From positions 1 through 64,000 of the forward strand of contig JABDES010000004.1 of assembly GCA_013286935.1 (NCBI GenBank): DNA of 64,000 bases, written 5' to 3'. The notes under the pieces were generated by a model. It saw only the letters and a list, made by a program, of their open reading frames with translations. It was not told where the DNA came from and ran no database searches. Source of the DNA: Candidatus Babelota bacterium. GTDB taxonomy: Bacteria; Babelota; Babeliae; Babelales; Vermiphilaceae. Shown piece by piece: positions 47,385 to 59,154 of this stretch. A program made the translations under genes and the position numbers. Positions within the stretch are counted from its first letter, which is position 1. Every line of letters starts with the position of its first letter.

Positions 47385-48536
47385 TTTTGTAATGAGTGTT
47401 CTGATGTCCATAAAACTCATAAAAATCATAAAAAACAACAATAGTACCCATGTTGCGATGAAAATACCTTCCTTTATTTTCAAAGGCAGTTGACGCCCAC
47501 ATGTGTCTTCGATGATACAAATGAGTATTTGGCCTCCATCAAAAACTGGCAGCGGTACGAAATTTATGATTGCCAGATTGATGCTAATGATAGAAAGAAT
47601 GATCAAAAAATTCATTACGCCGCTAGATGCGCCTGCGCTTAACATGCTTATTAGTCCAATGGGGCCAGCGACCTGTTTGATCAGGTTTTTACCAAGTCCT
47701 CTTGCTATTTGTGCAGGAATAGAGAAAAAAAAGTTTACCGTCATGCTAATAATGTGACCGGTAAACGATATCCCCTCTTTTATGGATGCGAATAATGGGC
47801 GTGCAGGGATGTCTTCTCGATAAAATAATACATTAGGAATGATTCCTTTTGTGGTATTATCTACTGTATTAAATTCCATTGGTACTTCCACCGTTAACGG
47901 TTCATTTTTTCGCATAATCTCTAGTGTCATTGTCTCGTGCTGTTCGGGGGCTAGTTCCTGTTGACGCACTGTGCGTGCGAAATTAGGATCAAATTTGCTT
48001 GGATCAAAAGCTTTACCGTTAATGCTTACTATGCGATCACCTGTTTGCAAAACGGAGGTTGCGCCATCTTTCACTTTTATGACGGGCGATAATGGGCTAT
48101 TAAAAAATTGGTATGGTGATTTTATGCCAACAAAAAATGCTCCTGAAAAGACTATGCAGGCAAATATGATGTTAAATATAATTCCCCCCAGCATTACAAT
48201 GATTTTTTGGCAGAAGGTTTTGTTATTGAATGATGTCTTGTCGTCGCTGTGAGCAAATTTTTGTTCACCTTGGCCGACCTCCGCGTTTCCCGCAATTTCA
48301 ACATAGCCTCCTATTGGGATCAGAGAGATAGAGAATTCGGTGCCACCGATCTTTTTGGTAAAGATGCGTGGGCCAAGCCCTATGGAAAATGAAGGGGTGC
48401 TGATGTTAAATAATTTGCAAAAAGCAAAATGACCGAGTTCATGAAAGGTTATGAGCAGCTTTGTGCCAATAATTCCAAGCACTATAAATAGCCCCTGAGT
48501 GCATATATAAGGTAAAACAGATAAAGAAAGGTTCAC
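47373..48536 (-). CDS. rseP: Site-2 protease, RseP/M50 family
   Basis: ITFHELGHFAFCKLF (HExxH), PDZ-like region ATSVLQTGDRIVSINGKAF, NFVPLPVFDGGQIL. Confidence 0.92.
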   Translation of the reverse strand: MNLSLSVLPYICTQGLFIVLGIIGTKLLITFHELGHFAFCKLFNISTPSFSIGLGPRIFTKKIGGTEFSISLIPIGGYVEIAGNAEVGQGEQKFAHSDDKTSFNNKTFCQKIIVMLGGIIFNIIFACIVFSGAFFVGIKSPYQFFNSPLSPVIKVKDGATSVLQTGDRIVSINGKAFDPSKFDPNFARTVRQQELAPEQHETMTLEIMRKNEPLTVEVPMEFNTVDNTTKGIIPNVLFYREDIPARPLFASIKEGISFTGHIISMTVNFFFSIPAQIARGLGKNLIKQVAGPIGLISMLSAGASSGVMNFLIILSIISINLAIINFVPLPVFDGGQILICIIEDTCGRQLPLKIKEGIFIATWVLLLFFMIFMSFMDIRTLITKSVS

Positions 48537-48726
48537 GAAAGCTCCTTGCCATAGAATAAAATGGTTACATATTTACTAGTAAAATAAGTAGATGCAAAAG
48601 ATAAAAATACCATTAGGCAGGAGATAAGTCCATGCCTTCTTAATAATAAAAAATTAAATAATGCCATATCGTTATGGCCGACTTAGTATTATAGGTTACT
48701 TATTTTTTCAAATTTTATTTTTGCAC

Positions 48727-48754
48727 TTGAAAAAATTAACAAAAAGGGTAAAAT
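48727..48754 (+). promoter_or_regulatory. Candidate sigma70-type promoter for the str operon
   Basis: TTGAAA (48727-48732), 16-nt spacer, TAAAAT (48749-48754), about 125 nt upstream of rpsL. Confidence 0.4.
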
Positions 48755-48879
48755 AGCCAGTAATCCTCAAGTGTATGTAATTTATTATTTATCGTAATAA
48801 GTTGTTCGTCGCAGAGGACGTGTGTTTCCAACAGAGCATGAGTTTAACTATTTTTTTATGATTCTAGGAATTATATTAT

Positions 48880-49275
48880 ATGCCTACTATTAATCAGTTA
48901 GCGCGTCTTGGGCGAAGAAAAATGAAAATCAAGTCAAAAAGCCCTGCGCTCAAAGGCGCTCCTCAGGCTCGCGGTGTTTGTACAAGAGTGATAACTCAAA
49001 CTCCTAAAAAGCCAAACTCAGCCTTGAGAAAGGTTGCTCGCGTAAAGTTGTCTACCGGCGTCGAGGTGACGGCGTATATTCCTGGCGAGGGACACAATCT
49101 GCAAGAGCATTCAGTCGTGCTTGTCCGTGGAGGTCGCGTGAAAGATTTGCCGGGTGTGAAATATCACATAGTTCGAGGAGCATTGGATACTGCTGGTGTT
49201 CAAAATAGAAGGCAGTCTCGTTCGCTCTATGGTGCAAAGCGTCCAAAAGAATCAAAAAAAGAATCAAAGAAATAA
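48880..49275 (+). CDS. rpsL: 30S ribosomal protein S12
   Basis: [12 protein letters not shown]...[15 protein letters not shown]...[10 protein letters not shown]. Confidence 0.97.
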   Translation: MPTINQLARLGRRKMKIKSKSPALKGAPQARGVCTRVITQTPKKPNSALRKVARVKLSTGVEVTAYIPGEGHNLQEHSVVLVRGGRVKDLPGVKYHIVRGALDTAGVQNRRQSRSLYGAKRPKESKKESKK

Positions 49276-49287
49276 GGAATTTAATCG

Positions 49288-49770
49288 ATGCCAAGGCGGA
49301 AAAAGAAAGATTTTACTAGGGATACCGGTGTTGATTTGCGTTTTGAATCGCCACTGATTCAAAAATTTATCAACATTATTATGGAGCGCGGAAAAAAGAG
49401 CGTTGCATGCTCTATAGTGTATGAGGCGATGGATATTCTTGTGAAAAAGTCGGGCGGAGATGATAAAAAGGCGTATGAGTTGTTCAATAAGGCCTTTAAC
49501 CAAATAGCTCCATTTGTTGAGGTTCGTCCTCGGCGAGTTGGTGGAAGTGTGTATCAAATTCCTATGGAGGTGCCTCAAAAGCGTCGAGGGTCTCTTGCGA
49601 TGAGATGGGTTATTGCTGCCGCTCAAGCGCGATCTGGAAAAAGCATGTCCCAAAAATTGGCGGCAGAGTTTCTGGATGCAATTGAAGGGCGTGGCGGTGC
49701 CGTTAAAAAGAAGACAGAGGTCCAGCGTATGGCTGAAGCGAATCGTGCATTTTCACATTATGCCTGGTAA
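49288..49770 (+). CDS. rpsG: 30S ribosomal protein S7
   Basis: MPRRKKK...[17 protein letters not shown]...[10 protein letters not shown]. Confidence 0.97.
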   Translation: MPRRKKKDFTRDTGVDLRFESPLIQKFINIIMERGKKSVACSIVYEAMDILVKKSGGDDKKAYELFNKAFNQIAPFVEVRPRRVGGSVYQIPMEVPQKRRGSLAMRWVIAAAQARSGKSMSQKLAAEFLDAIEGRGGAVKKKTEVQRMAEANRAFSHYAW

Positions 49771-49784
49771 CCGAAGGTTGTCTC

Positions 49785-51866
49785 ATGAATGATTTAAAAA
49801 AATTTAGAAATATTGGAATTGCTGCTCATATCGATGCTGGCAAAACGACTGTTACGGAACGAATACTTTTTTATACCGGTGTTTCTCACAAAATTGGCGA
49901 GGTCCATAAAGGTGAAACCGTTATGGATTGGATGGAGCAGGAGCGTGAGCGCGGTATAACGATTACTGCTGCGGCAATCACCTGTTTTTGGAAAGACTAT
50001 CAGATTAACATTATTGATACCCCTGGGCACGTTGACTTTACTATAGAGGTTGAGCGGTCTTTGCGCATATTGGATGGTGTGGTAGCGGTTTTTTCTGGTG
50101 TTGATGGTGTCCAGCCGCAATCAGAAACGGTTTGGCGTCAAGCTAATCGTTATCATGTTCCACGTATTATTTTTGTTAATAAGCTTGATCGTGTTGGTGC
50201 TGATTATTTTGAAGTGATTGACGATGTTAATACGCGTCTTAGGGGAAATGCAATTGCTATGCAGATACCTGTTGGCAAATCCGAAGATTTCAAAGCAATT
50301 ATAGATGTTTTATCTAACAAGATGGCTACATTTAGCGAAGAAAATATGGGAGCCAATGTTGTTTGGCACGATGTTCCTGGTGAGTATGCGGATCGCGTTA
50401 AAGAGCTTCGGATTAAGATTATAGAGGCTGCAGGCAATATCGATGAAGGCCTAGCTGATAAGTTTTTAAATGAAGAGCCGATATCAAGCGAAGAGATTAA
50501 GCTTGCTGTCCGCAAGGGCGTTCTTTTACAAAAAATAACGCCAGCCTTTTGTGGAACTGCTTTCAAAAATAAAGGTGTCCAGCTTCTTCTAGATGCTGTG
50601 CTTGATTACTTGCCTTCTCCACTTGATTTGCCTGCTGTTCAGGCAAAAACCATGGATGGAGCTGGCATTGTTGAGGTCAGGCCAGATCCTAATGCGCCTT
50701 TTTATGGCCTTGTGTCAAAGATTATGTCGGATCCCTTTGTCGGAGTTTTGAGTTTTGTTCGAGTATATTCAGGTACTTTAAAAGCCGGCTCTTACATTTA
50801 TAATGCTCGCACCGGAGAAAAAGAGCGTGTTAGCCGCATAGTCAGAATGCATTCAAATAAGCGCGAAGAGATTGATGAGGTGTCTGCGGGTGACATTGTA
50901 GCACTTGTTGGCGCAAGAGAGACGATTACTGGGGATACATTGTGCGAGAAGGAGCATATGGCGCTTTTGGAAGCTATTGTGATTCCAGAGCCAGTCATCG
51001 ATGCGTCCGTTGAACCCAAAAATAAAGCTGATTATGAAAAGATGGTATTGGCTTTGCGCAAAATGATGCAGGAAGATCCTACCTTTAGATTTTCTTACAA
51101 CGAAGAAACCGGCCAAACGGTTATTTCTGGAATGGGAGAGTTGCATCTTGAAGTTATTGTTGATCGCTTGCGCACCGAGCAAAAGGTTGAAGTTGTGCAA
51201 GGTAAGTTGCAGGTCGCATATAAAGAAACGATTCAAAAGTCGGTCGAAGCTGAGGGCAAGTTGGTCAAGCAGTCCGGTGGCCGTGGTCAATATGGGCATG
51301 TTTGGATCAAGCTTGATCCTTTAGAGCGCGGTGCTGGCTATAAATTCGTGGATAAGATTGTAGGTGGTTCAGTGCCTCGTGAGTTTATTCCCGGTATTCA
51401 AAAGGGATTGCTTGAGGCGCTTACAGCAGGTGTTCTTGGGGGATATCCAGTTGTTGATTGCCAGGTAGTGCTTTTTGATGGCTCATATCATGACGTTGAT
51501 TCTTCTGAAATAGCGTTTAAGGTGGCAGCCTCTATGGCATTTAAAAATGCTATGAGCAAGGCCTCTCCAGTGTTGCTAGAGCCTATCATGGAGGTGGTTG
51601 TTGAGACGCCCGAAGAGTATATGGGTGAAGTGATTGGCGATCTCAATTCTCGTCGAGGTAGGATTTTGAATATGGAGGCATATGTTGATAAGCAGGAGAT
51701 CAAGGCCGAGGTCCCATTGGGAGAAATGTTTGGATATGTTACTGCTTTGCGATCTATGACAAAGGGGCGCGCAAGCTCTTCGATGGAATTTAAATGTTAT
51801 CGCGAAGTTCCAAGAAATGTCCAAGAATCAGTGATTTCTAATAATGCGGTGGCCAAGAAGCTCTAG
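49785..51866 (+). CDS. fusA: Elongation factor G
   Basis: [41 protein letters not shown]. Confidence 0.97.
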   Translation: MNDLKKFRNIGIAAHIDAGKTTVTERILFYTGVSHKIGEVHKGETVMDWMEQERERGITITAAAITCFWKDYQINIIDTPGHVDFTIEVERSLRILDGVVAVFSGVDGVQPQSETVWRQANRYHVPRIIFVNKLDRVGADYFEVIDDVNTRLRGNAIAMQIPVGKSEDFKAIIDVLSNKMATFSEENMGANVVWHDVPGEYADRVKELRIKIIEAAGNIDEGLADKFLNEEPISSEEIKLAVRKGVLLQKITPAFCGTAFKNKGVQLLLDAVLDYLPSPLDLPAVQAKTMDGAGIVEVRPDPNAPFYGLVSKIMSDPFVGVLSFVRVYSGTLKAGSYIYNARTGEKERVSRIVRMHSNKREEIDEVSAGDIVALVGARETITGDTLCEKEHMALLEAIVIPEPVIDASVEPKNKADYEKMVLALRKMMQEDPTFRFSYNEETGQTVISGMGELHLEVIVDRLRTEQKVEVVQGKLQVAYKETIQKSVEAEGKLVKQSGGRGQYGHVWIKLDPLERGAGYKFVDKIVGGSVPREFIPGIQKGLLEALTAGVLGGYPVVDCQVVLFDGSYHDVDSSEIAFKVAASMAFKNAMSKASPVLLEPIMEVVVETPEEYMGEVIGDLNSRRGRILNMEAYVDKQEIKAEVPLGEMFGYVTALRSMTKGRASSSMEFKCYREVPRNVQESVISNNAVAKKL

Positions 51867-51921
51867 AATAGTTAGTACACATAATAAAAGTAATTTTAAA
51901 ACTCTGGTAGGAGAATGCGCG

Positions 51922-53112
51922 ATGGCAAAGGGTATATTTGAACGAACAAAAGAACATGTTAACGTGGGAACGATTGGGCATGTTGATCATGGCAAGACGA
52001 CTCTGACTGCGGCTATTACAACGCGTCAAGCAACAAAAGGGCTTGCTGAAAAAAAAGGATATGATCAGATCGATAAGGCACCTGAAGAAAAAGAGCGTGG
52101 TATTACCATTGCTACCTCTCATGTTGAATATGAGACTGCCAAGCGGCATTATGCGCATATTGACTGTCCTGGGCATGCTGACTATGTAAAAAATATGATT
52201 ACGGGTGCAGCTCAAATGGATGGTGCAATTTTGGTTGTTTCGGCCGCAGATGGTCCTATGCCACAGACTAAGGAACACATAATTTTGGCGAAAAACGTAA
52301 ACGTTCCAGCCATTGTGGTGTTTCTTAATAAGGTTGACATGGTTGATGATCCAGACATGATTGACATGGTTGAAGAAGAGGTTCGTGATCTTCTCAAGAA
52401 ATACGATTTTCCTGGGGATACGATTCCGATTATTCGTGGATCGGCTCTTAAGGCTCTAGAAGGTGACCAAGGTCCGTTGGGTGTTCTTTCTATCGATGCA
52501 TTGATGGATGCTGTGGATAATTACATTCCTACTCCTGCACGTCTTCTTGACAAGCCGTTTCTTATGCCAGTTGAAGGTGTTTTTTCGATTTCCGGTCGAG
52601 GCACCGTGGCAACTGGTAAGATTGAAACTGGACGCATTAAGGTTGGAGACGAAGTTGAGGTTGTGGGTTTCAGAGATACTGCCAAAACGATAGTTACCGG
52701 AATCGAAATGTTTCAAAAAACATTAAATGAAGGTCAGGCCGGCGACAACGTTGGTTTGCTTTTGCGCGGATTAAAGAAGGAAGATATTGAGCGCGGTATG
52801 GTAATAGCGGCTCCTAAGTCCATAAAGCCTCATAAGAAGTTCAAGTGCCAAGTGTATATTTTGTCTAAAGAGGAAGGCGGTCGTCACACACCATTCTTTA
52901 ATGGGTATCGTCCGCAGTTCTATTTTAGAACAACTGATGTTACGGGCGTGGCAACTTTGCCTGCTGGTCGAGAAATGGTTATGCCGGGTGATAGCGTTGA
53001 TTTGTCTGTGGAGCTTATTTCGCCTATTGCAATGAGCAAAGATTTACGTTTTGCGATCCGTGAGGGAGGCAGAACTGTTGGGTCTGGCGTTGTAACTGAA
53101 ATTTTGGAATAA
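51922..53112 (+). CDS. tuf: Elongation factor Tu
   Basis: [72 protein letters not shown]. Confidence 0.97.
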   Translation: MAKGIFERTKEHVNVGTIGHVDHGKTTLTAAITTRQATKGLAEKKGYDQIDKAPEEKERGITIATSHVEYETAKRHYAHIDCPGHADYVKNMITGAAQMDGAILVVSAADGPMPQTKEHIILAKNVNVPAIVVFLNKVDMVDDPDMIDMVEEEVRDLLKKYDFPGDTIPIIRGSALKALEGDQGPLGVLSIDALMDAVDNYIPTPARLLDKPFLMPVEGVFSISGRGTVATGKIETGRIKVGDEVEVVGFRDTAKTIVTGIEMFQKTLNEGQAGDNVGLLLRGLKKEDIERGMVIAAPKSIKPHKKFKCQVYILSKEEGGRHTPFFNGYRPQFYFRTTDVTGVATLPAGREMVMPGDSVDLSVELISPIAMSKDLRFAIREGGRTVGSGVVTEILE

Positions 53113-53131
53113 AGGCGTTCAGGAATAATCT

Positions 53132-53437
53132 ATGAAAAAACAGCGTATACGGTTAAAGCTTCGTTCTTATGATCATCGGTTGTTAGATCAAGCAGTTAAG
53201 CATATAGTTTTGACAGCAAAAAGGACTGGAGCCCATCTGATGGGGCCAGTTCCCTTGCCTAATGTGCGTCGATGTTTTACGGTGTTGCGGTCTCCGCATA
53301 TAGACAAAAAGTCTCGTGAACAATTTGAGCTTACTACTCATAAGCGTGCGCTTGATATTATCTCACCTTCGGACACAACGATGAATGCGCTCATGAAGTT
53401 AAATATATCTTTTGGCGTTGATGTCGAAATCAAGTAG
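53132..53437 (+). CDS. rpsJ: 30S ribosomal protein S10
   Basis: [22 protein letters not shown]...GPVPLP. Confidence 0.96.
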   Translation: MKKQRIRLKLRSYDHRLLDQAVKHIVLTAKRTGAHLMGPVPLPNVRRCFTVLRSPHIDKKSREQFELTTHKRALDIISPSDTTMNALMKLNISFGVDVEIK

Positions 53438-53452
53438 TAAAGGATGGCTTCA

Positions 53453-54076
53453 ATGATATCAGGCGTGTGGGGAAAAAAACTCGGAATGACTCAGTGTTTT
53501 GAAAATGACAAAGTCGTTCCGGTAACAGCCATTGATCTTTCGTCTTGGCTTATGGTTGGTGAAAAAACGCTAAAGCGTGATGGTTACGATGCGATTCGTG
53601 TTGGGCTTTTAAGAAAGCGGTATGAAAAAGTTGCATTTTCATCTGAATGGCTAAAAAAACTAAGTACTTATTTTTTGTATGTGCGTGAAATAAAAATGGT
53701 TGCAACTGGTGAGACGTTTAGTCTGCGCTATGGCCAAGCTGTCCCAGCAGATGTTCTTGTTGAAGGTGCTTTTGTTGATGTGGTTGGTATCACCAAAGGA
53801 AAAGGTTTTACTGGTGTAGTAAAGCGTTATGGTTTTACTGGTGGCAAGGCAAGTCACGGTTCTACTATGGGAGAACGTCGCCCGGGATCTATTAGTTGGA
53901 TGCGTCGTCAAGGCAGAATCATCAAAGGGAAGCGAATGTCTGGTCATATGGGTACCGCCAGGTGTGCTATTCAGGGTTTGCGCATAGTGAATATAAAACG
54001 TGTTGAGCAAGTTGTGTTTGTAAAAGGTGCTGTTCCTGGCCACGTCGGGTCGCTGCTCTTTATTGGCAAGAAGTAA
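53453..54076 (+). CDS. rplC: 50S ribosomal protein L3
   Basis: GVWGKKLGMTQCF, GKGFTGVVKRYGFTGGKASHGS; SD AAAGGA favours ATG 53453 over 53444. Confidence 0.95.
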   Translation: MISGVWGKKLGMTQCFENDKVVPVTAIDLSSWLMVGEKTLKRDGYDAIRVGLLRKRYEKVAFSSEWLKKLSTYFLYVREIKMVATGETFSLRYGQAVPADVLVEGAFVDVVGITKGKGFTGVVKRYGFTGGKASHGSTMGERRPGSISWMRRQGRIIKGKRMSGHMGTARCAIQGLRIVNIKRVEQVVFVKGAVPGHVGSLLFIGKK

Positions 54077-54088
54077 ATAGGAATAAAT

Positions 54089-54736
54089 GTGTTAAAAAAA
54101 CAGGATAATTTTGCTCCAGTTATAGCACGCAAGGTGTCACTGGTTGACCTTGTTGATTCGGTTGAATCCTGGCCTGTGCCATGTGCAAGGTCGTTTGCGA
54201 TTTGTATTCGTACACTGTTGCAAAATTGGCGTCAAGGAACGGTTGGGTGTAAGGGTCGATCCGATGTCTCGTTCTCTAACAAAAAGCCATGGAAGCAGAA
54301 AGGAACTGGTCGTGCTCGTGCAGGATCAAAAAGATCTCCTTTGTGGCGTGGTGGTGGCGTAACGTTTGGTCCACAGATGCGAGACAGAAAACTTAAGGTG
54401 TCAAAGGGCATGAGGCGTGGTGTTTTGCGCGGGCTTGTTAGTAGTTTTGCGGATCAACAAAAAGTTGTAATGCTTGATTGGCTGTTGCAATTAGATAGAC
54501 CAAAAACTAGTATGGCCTATTCGGCGTTAAGAGATGCTGGGTTAACGCAAAAAAAGGTGTTGCTTTTCTTGCCGGTATCGGATGTGATGACTGCGGCCTC
54601 TTTTGCCAACATTCCCAATGTGCATATCATGAGTTTTGATGAACCGAATGTGTATCATTTGGCGAATGCTGCCTCCTGGTTAATTTTAGAAAGAGATTTG
54701 GAATCCTTTAAAGAGATGGTGGCAAAATGGAGTTAA
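54089..54736 (+). CDS. rplD: 50S ribosomal protein L4
   Basis: [28 protein letters not shown]. Confidence 0.95.
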   Translation: MLKKQDNFAPVIARKVSLVDLVDSVESWPVPCARSFAICIRTLLQNWRQGTVGCKGRSDVSFSNKKPWKQKGTGRARAGSKRSPLWRGGGVTFGPQMRDRKLKVSKGMRRGVLRGLVSSFADQQKVVMLDWLLQLDRPKTSMAYSALRDAGLTQKKVLLFLPVSDVMTAASFANIPNVHIMSFDEPNVYHLANAASWLILERDLESFKEMVAKWS

Positions 54737-55062
54737 ATATTTATGAGGTTATTAGAGGTCCTCGCATTTCAGACAAAGCTCAAATTGTAAATAAAAAACA
54801 AAAAAAACTTGTTTTAGAGGTGCATTTACATGCGACCAAGTCTGATATTAAATTAGCGGTTCAAAGGCTTTTTAATGTAAAAGTAAAAAGCGTTGGTACG
54901 CTCATTTCTAAAAGTAAAAAATCAAAAGGTGTGGGACGCAGGCGTAATACATCCACCGGTACGATGCAAAAAATGAAGATTGCATATGTGTCTTTGGCTG
55001 AGGGGTATGATCTAGACCTGTTTGATACTACGCAGATTTCATTGGCAGAGGTCGGAGAATAA
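54727..55062 (+). CDS. rplW: 50S ribosomal protein L23
   Basis: Position plus [12 protein letters not shown]...[23 protein letters not shown]. Confidence 0.93.
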   Translation: MELNIYEVIRGPRISDKAQIVNKKQKKLVLEVHLHATKSDIKLAVQRLFNVKVKSVGTLISKSKKSKGVGRRRNTSTGTMQKMKIAYVSLAEGYDLDLFDTTQISLAEVGE

Positions 55063-55102
55063 GTATGATCATTTTTTATGCATCGTTGATTGGGGATGTT
55101 CT

Positions 55103-55921
55103 ATGTCGATAGTAAAACGAAGGCCTTCTATTTCTTCATTACGATTTCAGTCGTTTTTAACTTCTAAAGATTTAACCAAGAAAAAGCCGGAGCGAGCTTT
55201 AGTCAAAGGGTTAAAAAGAAGTGGTGGAAGAAATGCATATGGACGAATTACAGTTCGTCATCGTGGTGGTGGTGCACAAAAAAAATATCGTTTGATTGAT
55301 TTTATGCGATCAGAACGTGATGTGCTTGGCACTATTAAGTCAATAGAGTACGATCCAAATAGGAATGTGCGTATTGGGTTAGTTTTTTATGCTAATGGAG
55401 CAAAAAGCTATATGTTAATGCCTGATACATTAAAAGTTGGATCAAAGGTGTTGTCTAGCAAAAACGCAGAAGCAAAGGTTGGTAATTGTTTGCCGTTAAG
55501 AAACGTTCCCTCCGGTTTTGTCGTCCATAATATTGAAATACGTCCTGGTTCAGGTGGCAAGTTGGCGCGTAGCGCAGGAACGTCGACACAAATTTTAGCC
55601 AAGGCGGATGAGTTTGCTACATTGAAAATGCCGTCAGGAGAAATACGTATGGTCTCTTTGGATTGCTGGGCAACAGTGGGTATGCTGGGAAATTCAGATT
55701 ATAAAAACATATCTTGGGGAAAGGCCGGTCGCATACGACATCTTGGCTTTAGGCCTAGCGTTCGCGGAATGGCCATGAATCCAGTTGATCATCCTCATGG
55801 TGGTGGTGAGGGTAGGTCCAAGTCCGGCTCACATCCTTCGACGCCTTGGGGTAAGGGATGTAAGGGTACCAAGACAAGAAAACGTAAAAATGCATTAATT
55901 TTAAAACGAAGAAAACCATAA
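55103..55921 (+). CDS. rplB: 50S ribosomal protein L2
   Basis: SGGRNAYGRITVRHRGGGAQKKYRLIDF, VRGMAMNPVDHPHGGGEGRS; start ATG 55103. Confidence 0.96.
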   Translation: MSIVKRRPSISSLRFQSFLTSKDLTKKKPERALVKGLKRSGGRNAYGRITVRHRGGGAQKKYRLIDFMRSERDVLGTIKSIEYDPNRNVRIGLVFYANGAKSYMLMPDTLKVGSKVLSSKNAEAKVGNCLPLRNVPSGFVVHNIEIRPGSGGKLARSAGTSTQILAKADEFATLKMPSGEIRMVSLDCWATVGMLGNSDYKNISWGKAGRIRHLGFRPSVRGMAMNPVDHPHGGGEGRSKSGSHPSTPWGKGCKGTKTRKRKNALILKRRKP

Positions 55922-55962
55922 TCGATTCTCGATAAGATGTATACGGTTAGAAAGGTGTATTT

Positions 55963-56250
55963 ATGGCTCGGTCTGCTAAAAAGGGAGCGTTTGTTGACTC
56001 CCCGTTGATTGAAAAAATAAAGAAGGTTAAAGAGAGCGGAAGGCGTGAAGTAATAAAGACATGGTCACGCAGGAGTATGATTTTGCCCGAATTTGTAGGA
56101 CTTACTTTTGCAGTACATAATGGAAAGAAATTTGTACCAGTCTTTATTACAGAAAACATGGTTGGCCATTATCTTGGTGAATTTTCACCTACGAGGACGT
56201 TTAGGTTGCATAGTGGTCAGCGTCAGTCTGGCGTAGCGAGTAAAAGTTAA
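55963..56250 (+). CDS. rpsS: 30S ribosomal protein S19
   Basis: [10 protein letters not shown]...[48 protein letters not shown]. Confidence 0.95.
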   Translation: MARSAKKGAFVDSPLIEKIKKVKESGRREVIKTWSRRSMILPEFVGLTFAVHNGKKFVPVFITENMVGHYLGEFSPTRTFRLHSGQRQSGVASKS

Positions 56251-56297
56251 TTAATTGAGAATAAAGCAATTTTCAGTTATTCTAAAAACATGTTTGT

Positions 56298-56699
56298 TTG
56301 ATGCAAAATTTACGGGGTACGATGTCTAAGAAAAAAAACGAAAATGAGATTATGGCAACGTCTCTGTTTGTGTCTAGGTCTCAATTTAAAATGAGAGTCC
56401 TTGCTGACAGTTTTGTGCGCGGTAAAAGGGCTGACGTAGCTCTCAATCTTCTTTCTACTAGCGCGCTCAAGCGGGCTTTGCCTATGGAGAAGCTTCTCCG
56501 CTCTGCAGTAGCTAATGCGTTGCAAAAAACCAATCTGTCTGCGAATGAACTGAGGGTAAAGCGAATAATCGTCGATCAGGGTCCGATGCGGCGTTATTTT
56601 AAGACTGGCGCCATGGGCAGGGCAAATATTCAGAAAAAACGTTCAAGTCATATGGAAATTATTTTAGAGCCGTACATATATGAAAACAAAAAGGTATAG
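56298..56699 (+). CDS. rplV: 50S ribosomal protein L22
   Basis: Position; VRGKRADVALNLL...MRRYFKTGAMGRANIQKKRSSHMEIIL. Confidence 0.92.
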   Translation: MMQNLRGTMSKKKNENEIMATSLFVSRSQFKMRVLADSFVRGKRADVALNLLSTSALKRALPMEKLLRSAVANALQKTNLSANELRVKRIIVDQGPMRRYFKTGAMGRANIQKKRSSHMEIILEPYIYENKKV

Positions 56700-56701
56700 C
56701 T

Positions 56702-57337
56702 GTGGGACGTAAAGTTAATCCAATAGGATTTAGGCTTGGTATTTATAGGGGATGGGATGCCCGATGGTTTGGAACAAAAAAGCAATATGCCGGCTTTGTG
56801 TTGGAAGATTTGAATGTGCGCAAGTATTTGGATTCACAGTTGGAAAATGCCGAAAACTCACGCATTGAGATTGAAAAAACAAGTGGTAGTTTACGGGTTA
56901 TTTTACACTCTGCTCGTCCAGGATCTATCATTGGCAAGCGTGGTCAGGAGATAGAAGGGTTGAGGACTCATCTATCTTCTATGACTGGTCGTACAAGCAT
57001 TGAAATTTCGGTGCAAGAAGTTAAAAAGCCTGAATTAGATGCTCTTTTGATTGCAAAAAGAATAGCAGCTCAGCTTCTTAGGCGTGAAAGTTATAAAAAG
57101 TTAATGGGTCGAGCTGCTCTTTCTTCCATGAAGAGTGGGGCTGAAGGAATTAAGATATGCTGTTCTGGTAGGTTGAATGGTGCTGAAATTGCGCGATCAG
57201 AATGGGCTCGATTAGGGTCTTACCGTTTACAAACTTTGCGCTCCGACGTCGATTATGGCTTTGCGGAAGCAAAAACAACGTATGGCGTCACGGGGGTTAA
57301 AGTGTGGTTGTGTAAAGGTGATTATCAACGTGTTTAA
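56702..57337 (+). CDS. rpsC: 30S ribosomal protein S3
   Basis: GRKVNPIGFRLGIYRGWDARWF, GSIIGKRGQEI; GTG start. Confidence 0.96.
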   Translation: MGRKVNPIGFRLGIYRGWDARWFGTKKQYAGFVLEDLNVRKYLDSQLENAENSRIEIEKTSGSLRVILHSARPGSIIGKRGQEIEGLRTHLSSMTGRTSIEISVQEVKKPELDALLIAKRIAAQLLRRESYKKLMGRAALSSMKSGAEGIKICCSGRLNGAEIARSEWARLGSYRLQTLRSDVDYGFAEAKTTYGVTGVKVWLCKGDYQRV

Positions 57338-57364
57338 TCTAACGATATCGAAAGAAAAATTACC

Positions 57365-57838
57365 ATGCTGATGCCAAAAAAAACCAAATATAGAAAAGTC
57401 CAGAAGGGTCGTATGGGGGGATTGTCTAAGGGGGCAAGAACACTTATTTTTGGTAATTATGGCCTACAGGCAGTTGAGCCTTGTTGGATGACATCGCAAC
57501 AAATTGAAGCCGTCAGAGTTTTGTTGTCGCGTAGTTTGAAAAAGGTAGGCTCCTTTGTTTTGAGGGTGTTTCCAGACAAGCCTATCACCAAAAAGCCGGC
57601 TGAAACGCGTATGGGTAAGGGCAAAGGCAATGTGGAGTATTGGGCGGCTGTTGTTAAGCGTGGTAGAATTATTTGTGAGGTGTCTGGCTTGGAAGAACAG
57701 GTTGCTCGTCGTCTATTAAAGGACGCTAGTTGTAAATTACCAATCAGAGCCAAGTTTGTGCAAAAGGGGTTTGAAAATTTTAGATTAACGCAGAGCTCTT
57801 CGCAGGTTGTTGAGCCATCTAATGCAACGATTCGGTAG
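57365..57838 (+). CDS. rplP: 50S ribosomal protein L16
   Basis: MLMPKKTKYRKVQKGRMGG...RVFPDKPITKKPAETRMGKGKGNVEYW. Confidence 0.96.
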   Translation: MLMPKKTKYRKVQKGRMGGLSKGARTLIFGNYGLQAVEPCWMTSQQIEAVRVLLSRSLKKVGSFVLRVFPDKPITKKPAETRMGKGKGNVEYWAAVVKRGRIICEVSGLEEQVARRLLKDASCKLPIRAKFVQKGFENFRLTQSSSQVVEPSNATIR

Positions 57839-57843
57839 CGATT

Positions 57844-58035
57844 ATGAAAGTAAAAGATTTAAAAAAAGAGTTGAATGCGAGTTCGCCAGAGCAGTTAGGT
57901 TTGAAGCTTGATGAGTTACGAAGGTCTTTATTTATGCTTCGTTTGAGTAAAAAAATGTCTCGCGCAAAAGATATTTCTCAATTTAAGCGCTTAAGACGAT
58001 CTGTTGCTCGAGTGTTGACTTTTATGAATCGTTAA
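57844..58035 (+). CDS. rpmC: 50S ribosomal protein L29
   Basis: Position; small MKVKDLKKELNASSPEQLGLKLDELRRSLFMLRL. Confidence 0.9.
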   Translation: MKVKDLKKELNASSPEQLGLKLDELRRSLFMLRLSKKMSRAKDISQFKRLRRSVARVLTFMNR

Positions 58036-58069
58036 GCTGCATATATTATTATTTTGTACAGGATTATGG

Positions 58070-58333
58070 ATGAAAGATATAGATCAAAAAAAGAAAATTA
58101 TTTCGGGACGCGTTGTTTCTGATAAGATGGACAAGACGGTAGTTGTTGCTGTTGAGAGAACATTTAAGCATCAACTATTACATAAAGTTTTGCGTAAAAC
58201 CAAAACGTATAAAGTGCATGATGAGCATAATGCGGCCAAGGTTGGGGATTTTGTTGAAGTTTATGAGGGTCGTCCCGTTTCGAAAACTAAGCATATGTAC
58301 CTTGCGCGAGTTGTAAACGAACAAACTAGCTAG
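58070..58333 (+). CDS. rpsQ: 30S ribosomal protein S17
   Basis: [28 protein letters not shown]. Confidence 0.95.
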   Translation: MKDIDQKKKIISGRVVSDKMDKTVVVAVERTFKHQLLHKVLRKTKTYKVHDEHNAAKVGDFVEVYEGRPVSKTKHMYLARVVNEQTS

Positions 58334-58349
58334 ATATGGAGATCCTATT

Positions 58350-58829
58350 GTGATTCAAAAAGAATCTTATTTAAAAGTCGCTGACAATTCAGGAGCAAAG
58401 GATTTGCAGTGCATTGGGATTATAGGTAGTACTCGTAAGCGGTATGCCTATTTGGGCGACCTTGTTCGATGTAGTGTCAAAAAGGCTATACCTGGTGGCA
58501 TAGTTAAAAAAGGTGAGATTGTTACTGCTGTTATTGTTCGCGTGCGTAAAGAGTTTAGGCGCGAAGACGGAAGCTATGTTCGCTTTGGTGATAACGCAGC
58601 AATCATTATTAAAGATAGTGATCCTGTGGGAACATGTGTTTTTGGTCCTATAGCGCGCGAGCTTAAAGTGCTGAGTAATGAGCAGGTAGAAAAGGCCTTT
58701 AGCAAAGATGCAAAAGGGGGGCGATCTACGGTGGATAAAAAAAGAATCAGTAGATATGCCGGTATGCCGGAAAGTGATGTGCGTAAGTTGTTAAACAAAA
58801 TAGTGTCTCTGGCCCCGGAAATAGTTTAA
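58350..58829 (+). CDS. rplN: 50S ribosomal protein L14 with C-terminal insertion
   Basis: [24 protein letters not shown]...VFGPIAREL...[13 protein letters not shown] start. Confidence 0.95.
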   Translation: MIQKESYLKVADNSGAKDLQCIGIIGSTRKRYAYLGDLVRCSVKKAIPGGIVKKGEIVTAVIVRVRKEFRREDGSYVRFGDNAAIIIKDSDPVGTCVFGPIARELKVLSNEQVEKAFSKDAKGGRSTVDKKRISRYAGMPESDVRKLLNKIVSLAPEIV

Positions 58830-58839
58830 GGATGTTTCA

Positions 58840-59154
58840 ATGTTAGCTCGCATTAAAAAAAATGATATAGTTGTTGTCCTGTCTGGTAAAGACAAGGGCA
58901 AACAAGGGGCTGTCCTTGATATTTTTCCTCAAGAGGAAAAAGTTATTGTCAGGGGAGTTGCTATTCAGGTTAAGCATAAAAAGGCAAAAAAATCAGGTGA
59001 GGTTTCTTCTATACGACGAGAGGAAGGAGCTATTCATATGTGTAAAGTATTGCCAGTGTGTCGATCGTGCAAAAAGCCGAGCAGGGTAAGGACAAGGCGA
59101 ACAGAGGAACATGCTATGCGTATTTGTGTGCGTTGTGAAGGGGGTTTTGAATAA
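58840..59154 (+). CDS. rplX: 50S ribosomal protein L24
   Basis: IKKNDIVVVLSGKDKGKQGAVLDIFP KOW motif. Confidence 0.94.
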   Translation: MLARIKKNDIVVVLSGKDKGKQGAVLDIFPQEEKVIVRGVAIQVKHKKAKKSGEVSSIRREEGAIHMCKVLPVCRSCKKPSRVRTRRTEEHAMRICVRCEGGFE

